From NCBI RefSeq assembly GCF_000687715.1, contig NZ_JHXD01000011.1, positions 41,638 to 105,637 on the forward strand: DNA of 64,000 nt, written 5' to 3'. Origin of the DNA: Xylanibacter ruminicola Ga6B6. Lineage in GTDB: Bacteria > Bacteroidota > Bacteroidia > Bacteroidales > Bacteroidaceae. Of this stretch, positions 51,215 through 60,136 are shown one piece after another; position 1 is the first letter of the stretch; each line of letters starts with the position of its first letter. Made by a program: the position numbers and the translations under genes. The notes under the pieces were generated by a model, which was not told the DNA's origin, ran no database searches, and saw nothing but the letters and a program-made list of their open reading frames with translations.

Positions 51215-51868
51215 ATGATATTGAAATGGATCTTCGACAGGCTGGTATCGTTAATCGGCCTATTGTTTCTTTGGCCAGTATTACTGATAACAGCGATATT
51301 GGTAAAAATTAAAATGCCGGGAGGACCTGCGTTCTTCGTTCAGAAGAGGGTAGGCAAGGATGGTAAGTTGTTTGATTGTCATAAGTTCAGGACGATGACG
51401 GTTAAACATAGTGGTTCAACTGTTTCTGTTGCAGGAGATAGCCGCATTACGCCTTTTGGTGCTACACTTCGTCATTATAAGCTGGATGAGCTGCCAGGAC
51501 TTTGGGATGTGCTGATTGGTAACATGAGCTTTGTTGGTCCAAGACCAGATGTTCCTGGTTATGCTGACCAGCTGCAAGGTGATGACCGACGAGTGTTGAA
51601 GTTGCGCCCAGGTATCACGGGACCTGCAACTTTGAAATATCGTCTGGAAGACGAAATGATTTCAGAGTATGTAGCCCAGAAGCAGGCTGCTGGCGATACT
51701 CGTGGCATGCAGGAAATAGCCGAGGAGTATAACGATACGGTAATTTATCCCGATAAGGTGCGATTGAACCTGTATTATCTGGATCACTACTCGTTTGTGA
51801 AGGATTTCAAGATGATACTGTGTACGGTACTTGGTAAGAAGATGTCTTACGCTGGGGAGGTTATATGA
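51215..51868 (+). CDS. Initiating phosphoglycosyl transferase (PglC/WcaJ-like sugar transferase)
   Basis: 217 residues, the short monotopic form. Re-entrant helix at the N-terminus (WIFDRLVSLIGLLFLWPVLL), then FVQKRVGKDGKLFDCHKFRT, YKLDELPGLWDVLIGNMSFV, GPRPDVPGYADQL and KLRPGITGPATLKYR: the bacterial sugar transferase family (PF02397). Transfers a phosphosugar to undecaprenyl phosphate and so starts the repeat unit. The stop overlaps the start of a 25-residue micro-ORF (ATGA). Confidence 0.96.
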   Translation: MILKWIFDRLVSLIGLLFLWPVLLITAILVKIKMPGGPAFFVQKRVGKDGKLFDCHKFRTMTVKHSGSTVSVAGDSRITPFGATLRHYKLDELPGLWDVLIGNMSFVGPRPDVPGYADQLQGDDRRVLKLRPGITGPATLKYRLEDEMISEYVAQKQAAGDTRGMQEIAEEYNDTVIYPDKVRLNLYYLDHYSFVKDFKMILCTVLGKKMSYAGEVI

Positions 51869-51942
51869 AATACCTAAAAGCAATATGGCTGTTCTGTAGT
51901 TTCTTGTTTGTCCCGCAACGTAAACCAAGATTTGAAGAATGA
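51865..51942 (+). CDS. 25-residue micro-ORF, copy 1 (WLFCSFLFVPQ family)
   Basis: MKYLKAIWLFCSFLFVPQ then seven more charged/aromatic residues (RKPRFEE). It overlaps the phosphoglycosyl transferase stop (ATGA) and its own stop overlaps the cupin start (ATGA), so it is packed in as a translated gene. A second intact copy of the same length is at 58197, again just before a WbuC-type cupin, and a broken third is at 58881. Twelve of 24 aligned residues are identical between copies 1 and 2. The hydrophobic core could insert in or lie on the membrane. Not a family I recognise. Confidence 0.72.
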   Translation: MKYLKAIWLFCSFLFVPQRKPRFEE

Positions 51943-52328
51943 AAATAACGAAAGATATACTTGATGAGCTGACACAGAAAGCGAAAACTTCTCCAAGATT
52001 AAGGTGTAACCTTGATTTGCGCAATTCTGCTGAAGATAATAGCCAGCGGATGCTGAATGCTTTGGAACCTGGAACTATTATGCCTATTCACAGGCATAAG
52101 GGGTCTTCAGAAACTTGTGTTTGTGTAAGAGGACATTTCGAAGAATACTTCTATGATGAGAATGGTAATCTCGCGGATACCATTGATATGATGCCAGGAG
52201 GAGTAGTGCTGAATATCGAGAAAGGTCAATGGCATAGTTTGAAGTGCCTTGAATCTGGAACGATACTTCTGGAAGCTAAGGATGGCGCCTATAGACCTCT
52301 GGATGAGGATGAAATTTTTACTAAGTAA
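51939..52328 (+). CDS. WbuC-type cupin protein, copy 1
   Basis: 129 residues. SPRLRCNLDLRNSAEDNSQR, then MPIHRHKGSSETCVCVRGHF (cupin metal site H-x-H) and IEKGQWHSLKCLESGTIL. This is the WbuC family of cupin-fold proteins found in O-antigen and capsule loci; the reaction is unknown, though the genes track with fucosamine or related sugar pathways. In this locus it precedes capE/capG/capF. A homologue is at 58264. Translation is coupled to the preceding micro-ORF. Confidence 0.88.
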   Translation: MKITKDILDELTQKAKTSPRLRCNLDLRNSAEDNSQRMLNALEPGTIMPIHRHKGSSETCVCVRGHFEEYFYDENGNLADTIDMMPGGVVLNIEKGQWHSLKCLESGTILLEAKDGAYRPLDEDEIFTK

Positions 52329-52352
52329 GACAATTTAAATTAATATGCGAAT

Positions 52353-53399
52353 ATGAGTGTATTTAAAGACAAAACCCTCCTGATTACTGGAGGTACTGGT
52401 AGTTTTGGTAATGCAGTGTTGAACCGTTTTCTCCGTACTGATATCGGAGAGATTCGTATTTTCTCGCGTGATGAGAAGAAGCAGGACGATATGCGTCATG
52501 ATTTCCAGGCGCGTATGCCGGAGGTGGCCAACAAAATCAAGTTCTACATTGGTGACGTACGCAACAAGAGCACACTGAAGTACGCCATGAAGGGTGTGGA
52601 CTATGTGTTCCATGCTGCTGCCTTGAAGCAGGTACCCTCGTGTGAGTTCTTCCCGATGGAAGCTGTGAAGACCAACGTGATTGGAACAGACAACACGCTT
52701 GATGCTGCTATCGATGCAGGTGTTAAGTGCGTTATTTGCCTTTCTACTGATAAGGCTGCTTACCCCATCAACGCTATGGGTATTACCAAGGCCATTGAGG
52801 AGAAGATAGCTGTTGCTAAGAGCCGCCTCTCTGGCGACACCAAGATTTGCTGCACACGTTATGGTAATGTGATGTGTAGCCGAGGTTCAGTTATTCCTCT
52901 TTGGATTGACCAGATTCGCAAGGGTAATCCTATTACGTTGACTGAACCCAAGATGACACGATTCATCATGAGCCTTGAAGAGGCTGTAGATCTCGTACTG
53001 TTTGCCTTCGAGAACGGAAAGAATGGTGACATTCTCGTACAGAAAGCACCTGCCTGCACGATTCAGACTCAGGCTGAGGCAGTTTGTGAGTTGTTCGGTG
53101 GCAAGAAGGAAGAGATCAAGGTGATTGGTATTCGTCATGGAGAGAAGATGTACGAAACCCTTCTGACTAAAGAAGAAGCTGCTAAGGCTATTGATATGGG
53201 TAACTTCTATGCAGTACCTGCTGACAACCGCGACTTGAACTATGACAAGTACTTCAAGGAGGGTGATGTAAAGCGCGCGTTGATTGATGAGTTTAACTCG
53301 AACAATACGAGAATCCTGAATCTGGAGGAAACGAAAGAGAAGATCGCTTCGCTTACTTACATTCAGAACGAGTTGAATGGAATTCCTAACTTGGTTTAA
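52353..53399 (+). CDS. capE: UDP-GlcNAc 4,6-dehydratase/5-epimerase (CapE/FnlA)
   Basis: 348 residues, SDR. TLLITGGTGSFGNAVLNRFL, RDEKKQDDMRHDF, AAALKQVPSCEFFPMEAVKT and LSTDKAAYPINAMGITKA (Lys replaces Tyr neighbourhood typical of the inverting dehydratases). This is the first enzyme of UDP-L-FucNAc synthesis. capG and capF follow in the same order-set, so the pathway is complete here. Confidence 0.95.
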   Translation: MSVFKDKTLLITGGTGSFGNAVLNRFLRTDIGEIRIFSRDEKKQDDMRHDFQARMPEVANKIKFYIGDVRNKSTLKYAMKGVDYVFHAAALKQVPSCEFFPMEAVKTNVIGTDNTLDAAIDAGVKCVICLSTDKAAYPINAMGITKAIEEKIAVAKSRLSGDTKICCTRYGNVMCSRGSVIPLWIDQIRKGNPITLTEPKMTRFIMSLEEAVDLVLFAFENGKNGDILVQKAPACTIQTQAEAVCELFGGKKEEIKVIGIRHGEKMYETLLTKEEAAKAIDMGNFYAVPADNRDLNYDKYFKEGDVKRALIDEFNSNNTRILNLEETKEKIASLTYIQNELNGIPNLV

Positions 53400-53446
53400 G
53401 TGAACACGAATTACCATTAATTAGACATTAATTTATCAAGAATTAT

Positions 53447-54607
53447 ATGGCTCAATTTAAAGATAATGGAAAATTGAAGCTGTTGATCATCGTGGGTACA
53501 CGCCCTGAGATTATAAGATTGGCAGCTGTCATCAATGAATGCCGCAAGTACTTCGATACATTGTTGGCACATACGGGTCAGAACTATGACTATAACCTGA
53601 ATGGTGTCTTTTTCAAAGACCTCAAATTGGCAGATCCCGATGTGTATATGGAGGCTGTAGGTAATGACCTTGGCGAAACCATGGGCAATATCATTGCTAA
53701 GAGTTACCAGCTGATGGTGGAAGTGAAGCCCGATGCAGTTCTGGTACTGGGCGATACCAATAGCTGCCTGTCAGTTATTGGCGCAAAGCGCCTGCATATC
53801 CCCATCTTCCATATGGAGGCTGGCAACAGATGTAAGGATGAGTGCCTGCCAGAGGAGACCAACCGCCGCATCGTGGACATCATCAGCGATGTGAATATGG
53901 CATACTCTGAGCACGCTCGCAGGTATCTGGCAGATACAGGTCTGCCCAAGGAGCGTACATACGTTACTGGCAGCCCGATGGCCGAGGTGCTGCACAACAA
54001 CTTGGCTGAGATTGAGGCTAGCGATATTCACCAGCGCCTTGGTCTTGAGAAAGGTAAGTATATTTTGCTCTCTGCTCATAGAGAGGAAAATATTGATACT
54101 GAGAAGAACTTTATGAGCCTGTTTACGGCGATTAATAAGATGGCAGAGAAGTATGATATTCCAATTTTGTATAGCTGTCATCCTCGTTCACGCAAGCGTT
54201 TGGAGGCTTCAGGTTTCCAATTGGATAAGCGAGTTATTCAGCACGAGCCTCTGGGATTCCATGACTACAACTGCTTACAGATGAACGCCTTTGCGGTGGT
54301 TTCTGATAGCGGCACACTGCCCGAAGAAAGCAGCTTCTTCACCTCTGTAGGTCATCCTTTCCCAGCTGTCTGCATCCGTACCTCTACAGAGCGTCCTGAA
54401 GCATTGGATAAAGGTTGCTTCGTATTGAGCGGAATTGATACCGTTGGCCTGTTACAAAGCGTTGATGTGGCTGTAAGCCTTATCAAGGATGGCAACCAAG
54501 GTATTCCTGTGCCCGACTACGTGGATGAGAATGTATCAACCAAGGTGGTTAGAATTATCCAATCTTATGTTGGTGTAGTAAATAAGATGGTATGGCGAAA
54601 ATACTAG
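53447..54607 (+). CDS. capG: UDP-N-acetyl sugar 2-epimerase (CapG/FnlC, WecB-like)
   Basis: 386 residues. KLLIIVGTRPEIIRLAAVI, LLAHTGQNYDYNLNGVFF, GDTNSCLSVIGAKRLHIPIF, HMEAGNRCKDECLPEETNRR and SDSGTLPEESSFF: non-hydrolysing 2-epimerase fold. With capE and capF alongside, it catalyses the final C2 epimerisation to UDP-L-FucNAc. Its 3' end overlaps the capF start by 16 nt. Confidence 0.94.
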   Translation: MAQFKDNGKLKLLIIVGTRPEIIRLAAVINECRKYFDTLLAHTGQNYDYNLNGVFFKDLKLADPDVYMEAVGNDLGETMGNIIAKSYQLMVEVKPDAVLVLGDTNSCLSVIGAKRLHIPIFHMEAGNRCKDECLPEETNRRIVDIISDVNMAYSEHARRYLADTGLPKERTYVTGSPMAEVLHNNLAEIEASDIHQRLGLEKGKYILLSAHREENIDTEKNFMSLFTAINKMAEKYDIPILYSCHPRSRKRLEASGFQLDKRVIQHEPLGFHDYNCLQMNAFAVVSDSGTLPEESSFFTSVGHPFPAVCIRTSTERPEALDKGCFVLSGIDTVGLLQSVDVAVSLIKDGNQGIPVPDYVDENVSTKVVRIIQSYVGVVNKMVWRKY

Positions 54608-55797
54608 TAACAGGAGCAAAGGGGTTCGTAGGTAAGAACCTCTGTGCTCAACTTAATACAATCAAAGACGGCAAAGATAGAAGGTTCCCAGAACTTTCTA
54701 TCGAAGCTGTTTATGAGTACGATATTGACAATACTGCAGAAGAACTGGATAAGTGGTGTAGTGATTGTGATTTCGTATTCAACTTAGCTGGCGTGAATCG
54801 TCCAAAAGAGCAGTCTGAATTCATGGCTGGTAATTTTGGGTTTGCTTCTACATTACTGGATACACTCAAAAAGCATGGGAATAAGTGTCCTGTAATGCTT
54901 TCAAGTTCTATCCAAGCAACGCTTGCTGGACGTTTTGGAACCTCAGAATACGGTAAAAGCAAAAAGGCTGGCGAAGAACTGTTCTTTGACTATAGCAAAG
55001 AAACAGGTGCTAAGGTTTTGGTTTACCGCTTCCCAAACTTGTTCGGAAAGTGGTGTCGCCCGAATTATAATTCAGCAGTAGCCACCTTCTGCAATGCGTT
55101 TGCCAACGACCTTCCTTATACAGTCAATGATCCATCTGTTGAGCTTGAATTGCTGTATATTGATGATTTGGTAGATGAGATGCTGAATGGCCTACAAGGC
55201 AAGGAGCATCATTGCGAGTTCGATGGGGTAGAGACCGTAATGAAAGAGGATGGTCGCTATTGTGCTGCACCCATCACTCATAAAGTGACATTAGGTGAGA
55301 TTGTGGAATTGTTGAAGTCTTTTGCAGAACAGCCCAAGACTTTGATGATTCCTGAAATTCCTGCAAACTCGTTTGCCAAGAAGTTGTATTCTACTTATCT
55401 GAGTTATCTTCCCAAGGAGAAAGTGGCTTTCCCTTTGAAGATGAATGTGGATGATAGAGGTTCGTTTACAGAACTAGTTCACACCCTCAATGCCGGTCAA
55501 GTTTCAATCAACATCTCTAAGCCAGGAATCACGAAAGGACAGCACTGGCACAATACCAAGTGGGAGTTCTTCATTGTGGTGGCTGGTCATGGCTTGATTC
55601 AGGAGCGCAAGTTGGGTAGTGATGAAGTGATTGAGTTTGAGGTATCTGGTGACAATATCCAGTGCATCCACATGTTGCCAGGATATACTCATAACATCAT
55701 CAACCTCTCAGACACAGAAAATCTCGTCACAGTTATGTACTGCAACGAGATCTTTGATCCAAATAGGCCAGATACGTTCTTCGAGCCCGTAAAATAG
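54592..55797 (+). CDS. capF: Bifunctional cupin/SDR reductase CapF (FnlB-like)
   Basis: 401 residues. N-terminal SDR (ILVTGAKGFVGKNLCAQL, FNLAGVNRPKEQSEFMAGN, YGKSKKAGEELFFDY with Tyr-x-x-x-Lys) and C-terminal cupin (FTELVHTLNAGQVSINISKP, KGQHWHNTKWEFFIVVAG, MLPGYTHNIINLSDTENLVT). This two-domain layout is specific for CapF of the UDP-L-FucNAc pathway: C3 epimerisation then C4 reduction. Overlaps capG by 16 nt. Confidence 0.95.
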   Translation: MAKILVTGAKGFVGKNLCAQLNTIKDGKDRRFPELSIEAVYEYDIDNTAEELDKWCSDCDFVFNLAGVNRPKEQSEFMAGNFGFASTLLDTLKKHGNKCPVMLSSSIQATLAGRFGTSEYGKSKKAGEELFFDYSKETGAKVLVYRFPNLFGKWCRPNYNSAVATFCNAFANDLPYTVNDPSVELELLYIDDLVDEMLNGLQGKEHHCEFDGVETVMKEDGRYCAAPITHKVTLGEIVELLKSFAEQPKTLMIPEIPANSFAKKLYSTYLSYLPKEKVAFPLKMNVDDRGSFTELVHTLNAGQVSINISKPGITKGQHWHNTKWEFFIVVAGHGLIQERKLGSDEVIEFEVSGDNIQCIHMLPGYTHNIINLSDTENLVTVMYCNEIFDPNRPDTFFEPVK

Positions 55798-55878
55798 CAA
55801 AGGATTGTAGGCTTCTTGGATTTATGAAAAGAAAGATGAAATAGAATTCGAATTGTAAAAATAGTATTATCTTAGTAT

Positions 55879-56982
55879 ATGAAGACAGCACTTATTACTG
55901 GTATTACTGGCCAAGATGGAAGCTATTTGGCCGAGTTTTTGTTAGAAAAAGGTTATGATGTTCATGGAACAATCCGTCGCTCGTCGGTGGACTTCCGTGA
56001 GCGTATAGCACACCTGGAAGGCACACCTCATTTTCATCTGCACTATGCAGACCTTGGTGACTCGATGAGTGTGCTGGGCGTGATTGGAAAGGTTCGCCCT
56101 GATGAGATATATAATCTGGCGGCACAGAGCCACGTTCAGGTGAGTTTTGACTCACCTGAGTTTACGGCTGACGTGGATGCTGTAGGTGTATTGCGTATCC
56201 TGGAGGCAGTCCGTCAGTTGGGTATGACTGAGACTTGCCGTATTTATCAGGCTTCAACTTCTGAGCTTTACGGTAAGGTAGAGGAGGTTCCTCAGAACGA
56301 GAATACACCGTTCCATCCTTATTCGCCCTATGCAGTAGCTAAGCAGTACGGCTTCTGGATTGTGAAGGAGTATCGTGAGGCTTATAATATGTACTGCTGC
56401 TCAGGCATTCTATTTAATCATGAATCAGAACGCAGAGGTGAAACTTTTGTAACTCGTAAAATTACGCTGGCAGCTGCTCGTATTTCTCAGGGCCTGCAGG
56501 ATTGCCTGTATCTGGGCAATATGGACTCTTTGCGTGACTGGGGATATGCTAAGGACTACGTAGAGTGTATGTGGCTCATCCTGCAGCAGGATAAACCGGA
56601 GGACTTTGTAATCGCAACTGGTGTACAGCATAGTGTAAGAGAGTTTACTGAGCTCGCTTTCAAACATGCAGGCATTGAATTGAAGTTTGAAGGCAAGGGC
56701 ATCAACGAGAAGGGTATCGTTGTAAGTGGTCCTGAGAATCTCATCGGCAAGACTGTAGTTGCCGTTTCTGAGGACTTCTATCGTCCAACGGATGTAGTTA
56801 ACCTTTGGGGTGATCCTACTAAGGCAAAGGCTAAGCTGAAGTGGAATCCGAACAAGACCAGTTTTGAAGAGCTTGTTCGCATCATGGTAGAATCTGACAT
56901 CGCCAAGGTTGCAGCAGAAGGTGCTGCCGCTAAAGTAAGAACTAACCTAGCAGAGTATCTTGAAAAGGGTATTGTTAAATAA
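55879..56982 (+). CDS. gmd: GDP-mannose 4,6-dehydratase
   Basis: 367 residues. [92 protein letters not shown] and [18 protein letters not shown] are all diagnostic. Converts GDP-mannose to GDP-4-keto-6-deoxymannose, feeding fcl downstream. No GDP-mannose synthesis gene is in the window. Confidence 0.97.
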   Translation: MKTALITGITGQDGSYLAEFLLEKGYDVHGTIRRSSVDFRERIAHLEGTPHFHLHYADLGDSMSVLGVIGKVRPDEIYNLAAQSHVQVSFDSPEFTADVDAVGVLRILEAVRQLGMTETCRIYQASTSELYGKVEEVPQNENTPFHPYSPYAVAKQYGFWIVKEYREAYNMYCCSGILFNHESERRGETFVTRKITLAAARISQGLQDCLYLGNMDSLRDWGYAKDYVECMWLILQQDKPEDFVIATGVQHSVREFTELAFKHAGIELKFEGKGINEKGIVVSGPENLIGKTVVAVSEDFYRPTDVVNLWGDPTKAKAKLKWNPNKTSFEELVRIMVESDIAKVAAEGAAAKVRTNLAEYLEKGIVK

Positions 56983-56984
56983 AA

Positions 56985-57010
56985 CCACGAATTTCACGAA
57001 TTACACGAAT
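56985..57010 (+). repeat. Dispersed CACGAATT repeat running into the fcl start codon
   Basis: Three 9-nt units (CACGAATTT, CACGAATTA, CACGAATG...). The last A and T of the repeat are the first two bases of the fcl ATG at 57009. Confidence 0.75.
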
Positions 57011-58178
57011 GTTAGATAAGAATTCAAAAATCTATGTAGCAGGCCACAACGGACTCGTTGGGTCTGCTATTTGGAATAATCTGAAGAGTAGAGGTTACAA
57101 TAACCTTATAGGACGTTCTCATAAAGAACTGGATTTGACAGATCAGAATGCTGTCAAAAAGTTCTTTGATGAAGAGCTGCCGGATGCTGTAGTGTTGGCT
57201 GCTGCCTTTGTAGGAGGTATCATGGCTAATATGCTATATCGTGCTGACTTCATTATGATGAACATGAAGATTCAGTGCAATGTGATTTCAGAGGCTTATG
57301 CTCATGGAGTGAAGAAGTTGCTGTTTCTGGGCTCGACGTGTATCTATCCCAAGAATGCTCCTCAGCCAATGAAGGAGGATTGTTTGCTGACATCGCCACT
57401 GGAGTACACCAACGAGGAGTATGCTATTGCGAAGATTGCTGGCCTGAAGATGTGCGAGAGCTACAACCTGCAGTACGGCACCAACTACATAGCCGTGATG
57501 CCTACGAACCTGTATGGACCGAACGACAACTTCCACCTGGAGAACAGCCACGTGATGCCGGCCATGATGCGAAAGGTATATTTGGCAAAACTGGTACATG
57601 ATGGCGCCTGGGATAAGATTGCTATCGACCTGAATAAGCGTCCTGTAGAGGGAGTAGATGGGTCGTCATCACATGACGACATACTGAACATTCTAGCGAA
57701 GTATGGTATCTACGATAATAAGGTGGTGCTTTGGGGTACTGGTACTCCATTGCGTGAGTTCCTGTGGAGCGAGGATATGGCAGACGCTTCTGTACATGTA
57801 TTGCTGAATGTGGACTTTAAGGATGTGATTGGCATTGAGAAGTACTCGTCAGTACATTATGGAGCCAGCACCGATGGTGCTATAGATCGTAATCACAGTG
57901 CTGGCAGAGGTGGTGCTATACCATCGTTGGGTGAAATCCGCAACTGCCATATCAACGTAGGCACAGGCAAGGAGTTGACTATTCGCGAACTTTCAGAACT
58001 TGTTGTAAAGGCTGTTGGTTTTGAGGGTGAAGTGGAGTTTGATGCTTCAAAGCCTGACGGCACGATGCGTAAACTCATTGATGTAAGCAAACTACATTCT
58101 CTTGGCTGGACTCATAAGGTTGAGATAGAAGATGGCGTTGGGAATTTATTCCAATGGTATAAAGAATCTCTTTCATGA
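57009..58178 (+). CDS. fcl: GDP-L-fucose synthase
   Basis: 389 residues, longer than the roughly 320 of E. coli Fcl because of an insert around residues 200-225 ([20 protein letters not shown]) and another near 295-315 ([17 protein letters not shown]), as is common in Bacteroidetes. Core motifs: [69 protein letters not shown] (Tyr-x-x-x-Lys) and [16 protein letters not shown]. Makes GDP-L-fucose for the polysaccharide. Confidence 0.95.
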   Translation: MLDKNSKIYVAGHNGLVGSAIWNNLKSRGYNNLIGRSHKELDLTDQNAVKKFFDEELPDAVVLAAAFVGGIMANMLYRADFIMMNMKIQCNVISEAYAHGVKKLLFLGSTCIYPKNAPQPMKEDCLLTSPLEYTNEEYAIAKIAGLKMCESYNLQYGTNYIAVMPTNLYGPNDNFHLENSHVMPAMMRKVYLAKLVHDGAWDKIAIDLNKRPVEGVDGSSSHDDILNILAKYGIYDNKVVLWGTGTPLREFLWSEDMADASVHVLLNVDFKDVIGIEKYSSVHYGASTDGAIDRNHSAGRGGAIPSLGEIRNCHINVGTGKELTIRELSELVVKAVGFEGEVEFDASKPDGTMRKLIDVSKLHSLGWTHKVEIEDGVGNLFQWYKESLS

Positions 58179-58196
58179 CAATTAAGAAACTAATAT

Positions 58197-58274
58197 ATGA
58201 TGGGTTTCCTTAAGGGACTTTGGATTTTCTGTTCCTATTTGTTTGTACCACAAAAGCGTTATTATGACGATTAA
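58197..58274 (+). CDS. 25-residue micro-ORF, copy 2 (WIFCSYLFVPQ family)
   Basis: MMGFLKGLWIFCSYLFVPQ then KRYYDD; 25 codons plus stop, the same length as copy 1. Starts 18 nt after fcl and overlaps the WbuC-type cupin start (58264) by 11 nt. Conserved with copy 1: L-K, W, F-C-S, L-F-V-P-Q. Conservation at protein level in two separate places before the same gene family argues for a translated, functional microprotein or a coupling leader. Confidence 0.72.
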   Translation: MMGFLKGLWIFCSYLFVPQKRYYDD

Positions 58275-58680
58275 CCAAGAATTACTAGAAAAACTTTTTG
58301 AAGAGGCGAAGGGAAACCCTCGCCTGAGGACGAACCTAGATTTGCGCACATCGGCAGAGGATGGCTCCCAGCGTATGCTGAACACAATGCTGCCTAGAAC
58401 GGAAGTCGCGATACATAGGCACCCGATGAGTAATGAAAATGTGATACTCATTAAGGGTAGGCTGGATGAAGTGCTGTATGAGGAGGAGATATCTTCCGAT
58501 GGCAAAGCATCACTGAGAGAGGTTGAGCGTATTCATCTGTGCCCAGAAGGTGGTGTATATGGATGTCAGGTGCCGAAAGGCGTGTGGCATACGGTAGAGG
58601 TGCTAGAACCATCCGTGATATACGAAGGTAAGGATGGTAAGTATGGTGAGGATGGGTCGGAGACGTACGCCTCGATGTGA
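58264..58680 (+). CDS. WbuC-type cupin protein, copy 2
   Basis: 138 residues from MTINQELLEKLFEEAKGNPR at 58264, homologous to the start of copy 1; a longer reading from 58243 is rejected. NPRLRTNLDLRTSAEDGSQR, VAIHRHPMSNENVILIKGRL (H-x-H metal site) and PKGVWHTVEVLEPSVIYEG. Carries a slightly longer insert (EEEISSDGKASLREVERIHL) and an acidic C-terminus. Unknown reaction; context is nucleotide-sugar synthesis. Confidence 0.87.
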   Translation: MTINQELLEKLFEEAKGNPRLRTNLDLRTSAEDGSQRMLNTMLPRTEVAIHRHPMSNENVILIKGRLDEVLYEEEISSDGKASLREVERIHLCPEGGVYGCQVPKGVWHTVEVLEPSVIYEGKDGKYGEDGSETYASM

Positions 58681-58692
58681 GAAAGGAAAGAT

Positions 58693-58875
58693 ATGATGGA
58701 AGATGTTTTATACCGATTGCGAGAATTTGTGGAGAACGAGGTACGGTCAGGTTCCATGGATTTTGGTTGCATAACACCTCTTTACGTTTATAGGATGTGG
58801 GGAGGCGCAATCCCGATGGAAGATATTGAGAACGGCTTGATTGAGTTGAGAAATCAAGGATTTATGGTTGGATAA
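58693..58875 (+). CDS. 60-residue hypothetical protein
   Basis: Small, acidic, soluble (EDVLYRLREFVENEVRSG, then CITPLYVYRMWGGAIPMEDI). Starts at ATG 58693 or 58696, 12-15 nt after the cupin stop. Predicted mixed helix with a short end (GLIELRNQGFMVG) that looks like a winged-helix-type wing, but no family is recognised. Lies between the second cupin and the broken third micro-ORF, so it travels with that block. Confidence 0.6.
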   Translation: MMEDVLYRLREFVENEVRSGSMDFGCITPLYVYRMWGGAIPMEDIENGLIELRNQGFMVG

Positions 58876-58880
58876 AGGAG

Positions 58881-58949
58881 ATTGTTAAAGGGGTATGGGC
58901 GTTTTGTTCATAACTTTTTGTGCCTCAATGGGGAAAACATAGGCAATAA
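58881..58949 (+). pseudogene. Third micro-ORF copy broken by a TAA stop
   Basis: Reads I-V-K-G-V-W-A-F-C-S, TAA (58911-58913), then L-F-V-P-Q-W-G-K-H-R-Q, TAA. The stop falls exactly where copies 1 and 2 have Phe and Tyr; TAT or TAC to TAA is one base change. No ATG or GTG is seen in frame nearby. Lies just upstream of the GHMP kinase start. Confidence 0.7.
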
Positions 58950-58954
58950 TATTT

Positions 58955-60124
58955 ATGGAAAAGTATCAATATCATATTTTTAGCCCGTATAGGGTTTGCC
59001 CATTGGGGGCACACGTTGACCACCAGCACGGATTGGTGACAGGTTTTGCCATTGACAAGGGTGTTGACCTATACTTCGATGTAAGAGGTCAGATGGAAGA
59101 TGGAAGATGTGACCCGCATGTGCATCTGGAGTCGAGGACGTTCGAGGGAACGGTGGACTTTGACATCGATGCTCCGAGTCAGGTGAAGGAAGGGCATTGG
59201 GGTGACTATGCTCGTGGTGCCAAGTATGCATTGCGCAAGCGCTTTGAACTAAAGCGAGGTATTGATGGTGTTATACAGGGCTCGTTGCCGGTGGGTGGAC
59301 TCAGTTCCTCTGCTGCAGTTCTGATTGCGTATGTGATGGCGTTTGCTAAGGCGAATGACATTACGCTCCAGCCATTTGAGGTGGTGAAGATTGCTTCGGA
59401 GGCAGAACGTGAGTACATTGGACTGAATAATGGTCTTCTCGACCAGGCTTGCATTGCACTGGGTAAGAAGAATGGACTGCTGTTCCTTGACTGCGATAGT
59501 AATGATTGGCGTATCATCAAGCGTAATCCTGACATGCCAGAGTTTGAGATTGGCATCTTCTTCTCTGGATTGACTCGTTCATTGGTGAATAGTGACTATA
59601 ATCTTCGTGTGTATGAGTGCAAGACTGCTGCATAGAATATGCTTGCCTATACGGACCAGCCACTGAAGACGTTTGATAAGACATTCCTTCGCGATATTCC
59701 CAAAGCAACATTTGATAAGACTCGTATAGCCATGCCTGCGAGGTTTGCTCGTCGTGCAGAGCATTTCTATAGTGAGTACCGCCGTGTGCGTCAAGGCGTG
59801 ACGGCTTGGGAAACGGGCAATATGAAATTATTCGGTAAGTTGTCGTTCGATTCGTGTGAGAGTAGCATCCATAATTATGAGTGCGGTTCACCAGAACTCA
59901 TTGCTATCTATGAGATTATGCGTCAGTTGCCAGGTGTCTATGGTGGTCGTTTCTCTGGTGCAGGCTTCAAGGGCGCTTGTATTGCCCTTGTGGATCCTGC
60001 CTATAAGGAGGAGATACAGAAGGTGCTCACAGAGAAATATCTAGAACAGTTCCCTGAATACGAAAAGACATTCCAGGTGTTCTGGGTGAAGCCGGATGAT
60101 GGGGCAAGATTCTTGGATAATTGA
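58955..60124 (+). pseudogene. GHMP-family sugar kinase (galactokinase/galacturonokinase-like) with in-frame amber codon
   Basis: 390 codons in one frame with a TAG at 59633-59635 (codon 227) in the middle of CKTAA-TAG-NMLAY. Upstream part: HIFSPYRVCPLGAHVDHQHG, the galactokinase-type sugar signature, and SLPVGGLSSSAAVLIAYVMA, the ATP-binding GHMP motif. Downstream part: ESSIHNYECGSPEL and GGRFSGAGFKGACIALVD, the third GHMP motif. Homologues have Trp at the amber position as far as I recall (TGG to TAG). PLGAHVDHQ resembles plant galacturonokinase. Either a recent pseudogene, a sequence error, or read-through. Confidence 0.82.
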
Positions 60125-60136
60125 TAATTGTGAAGT

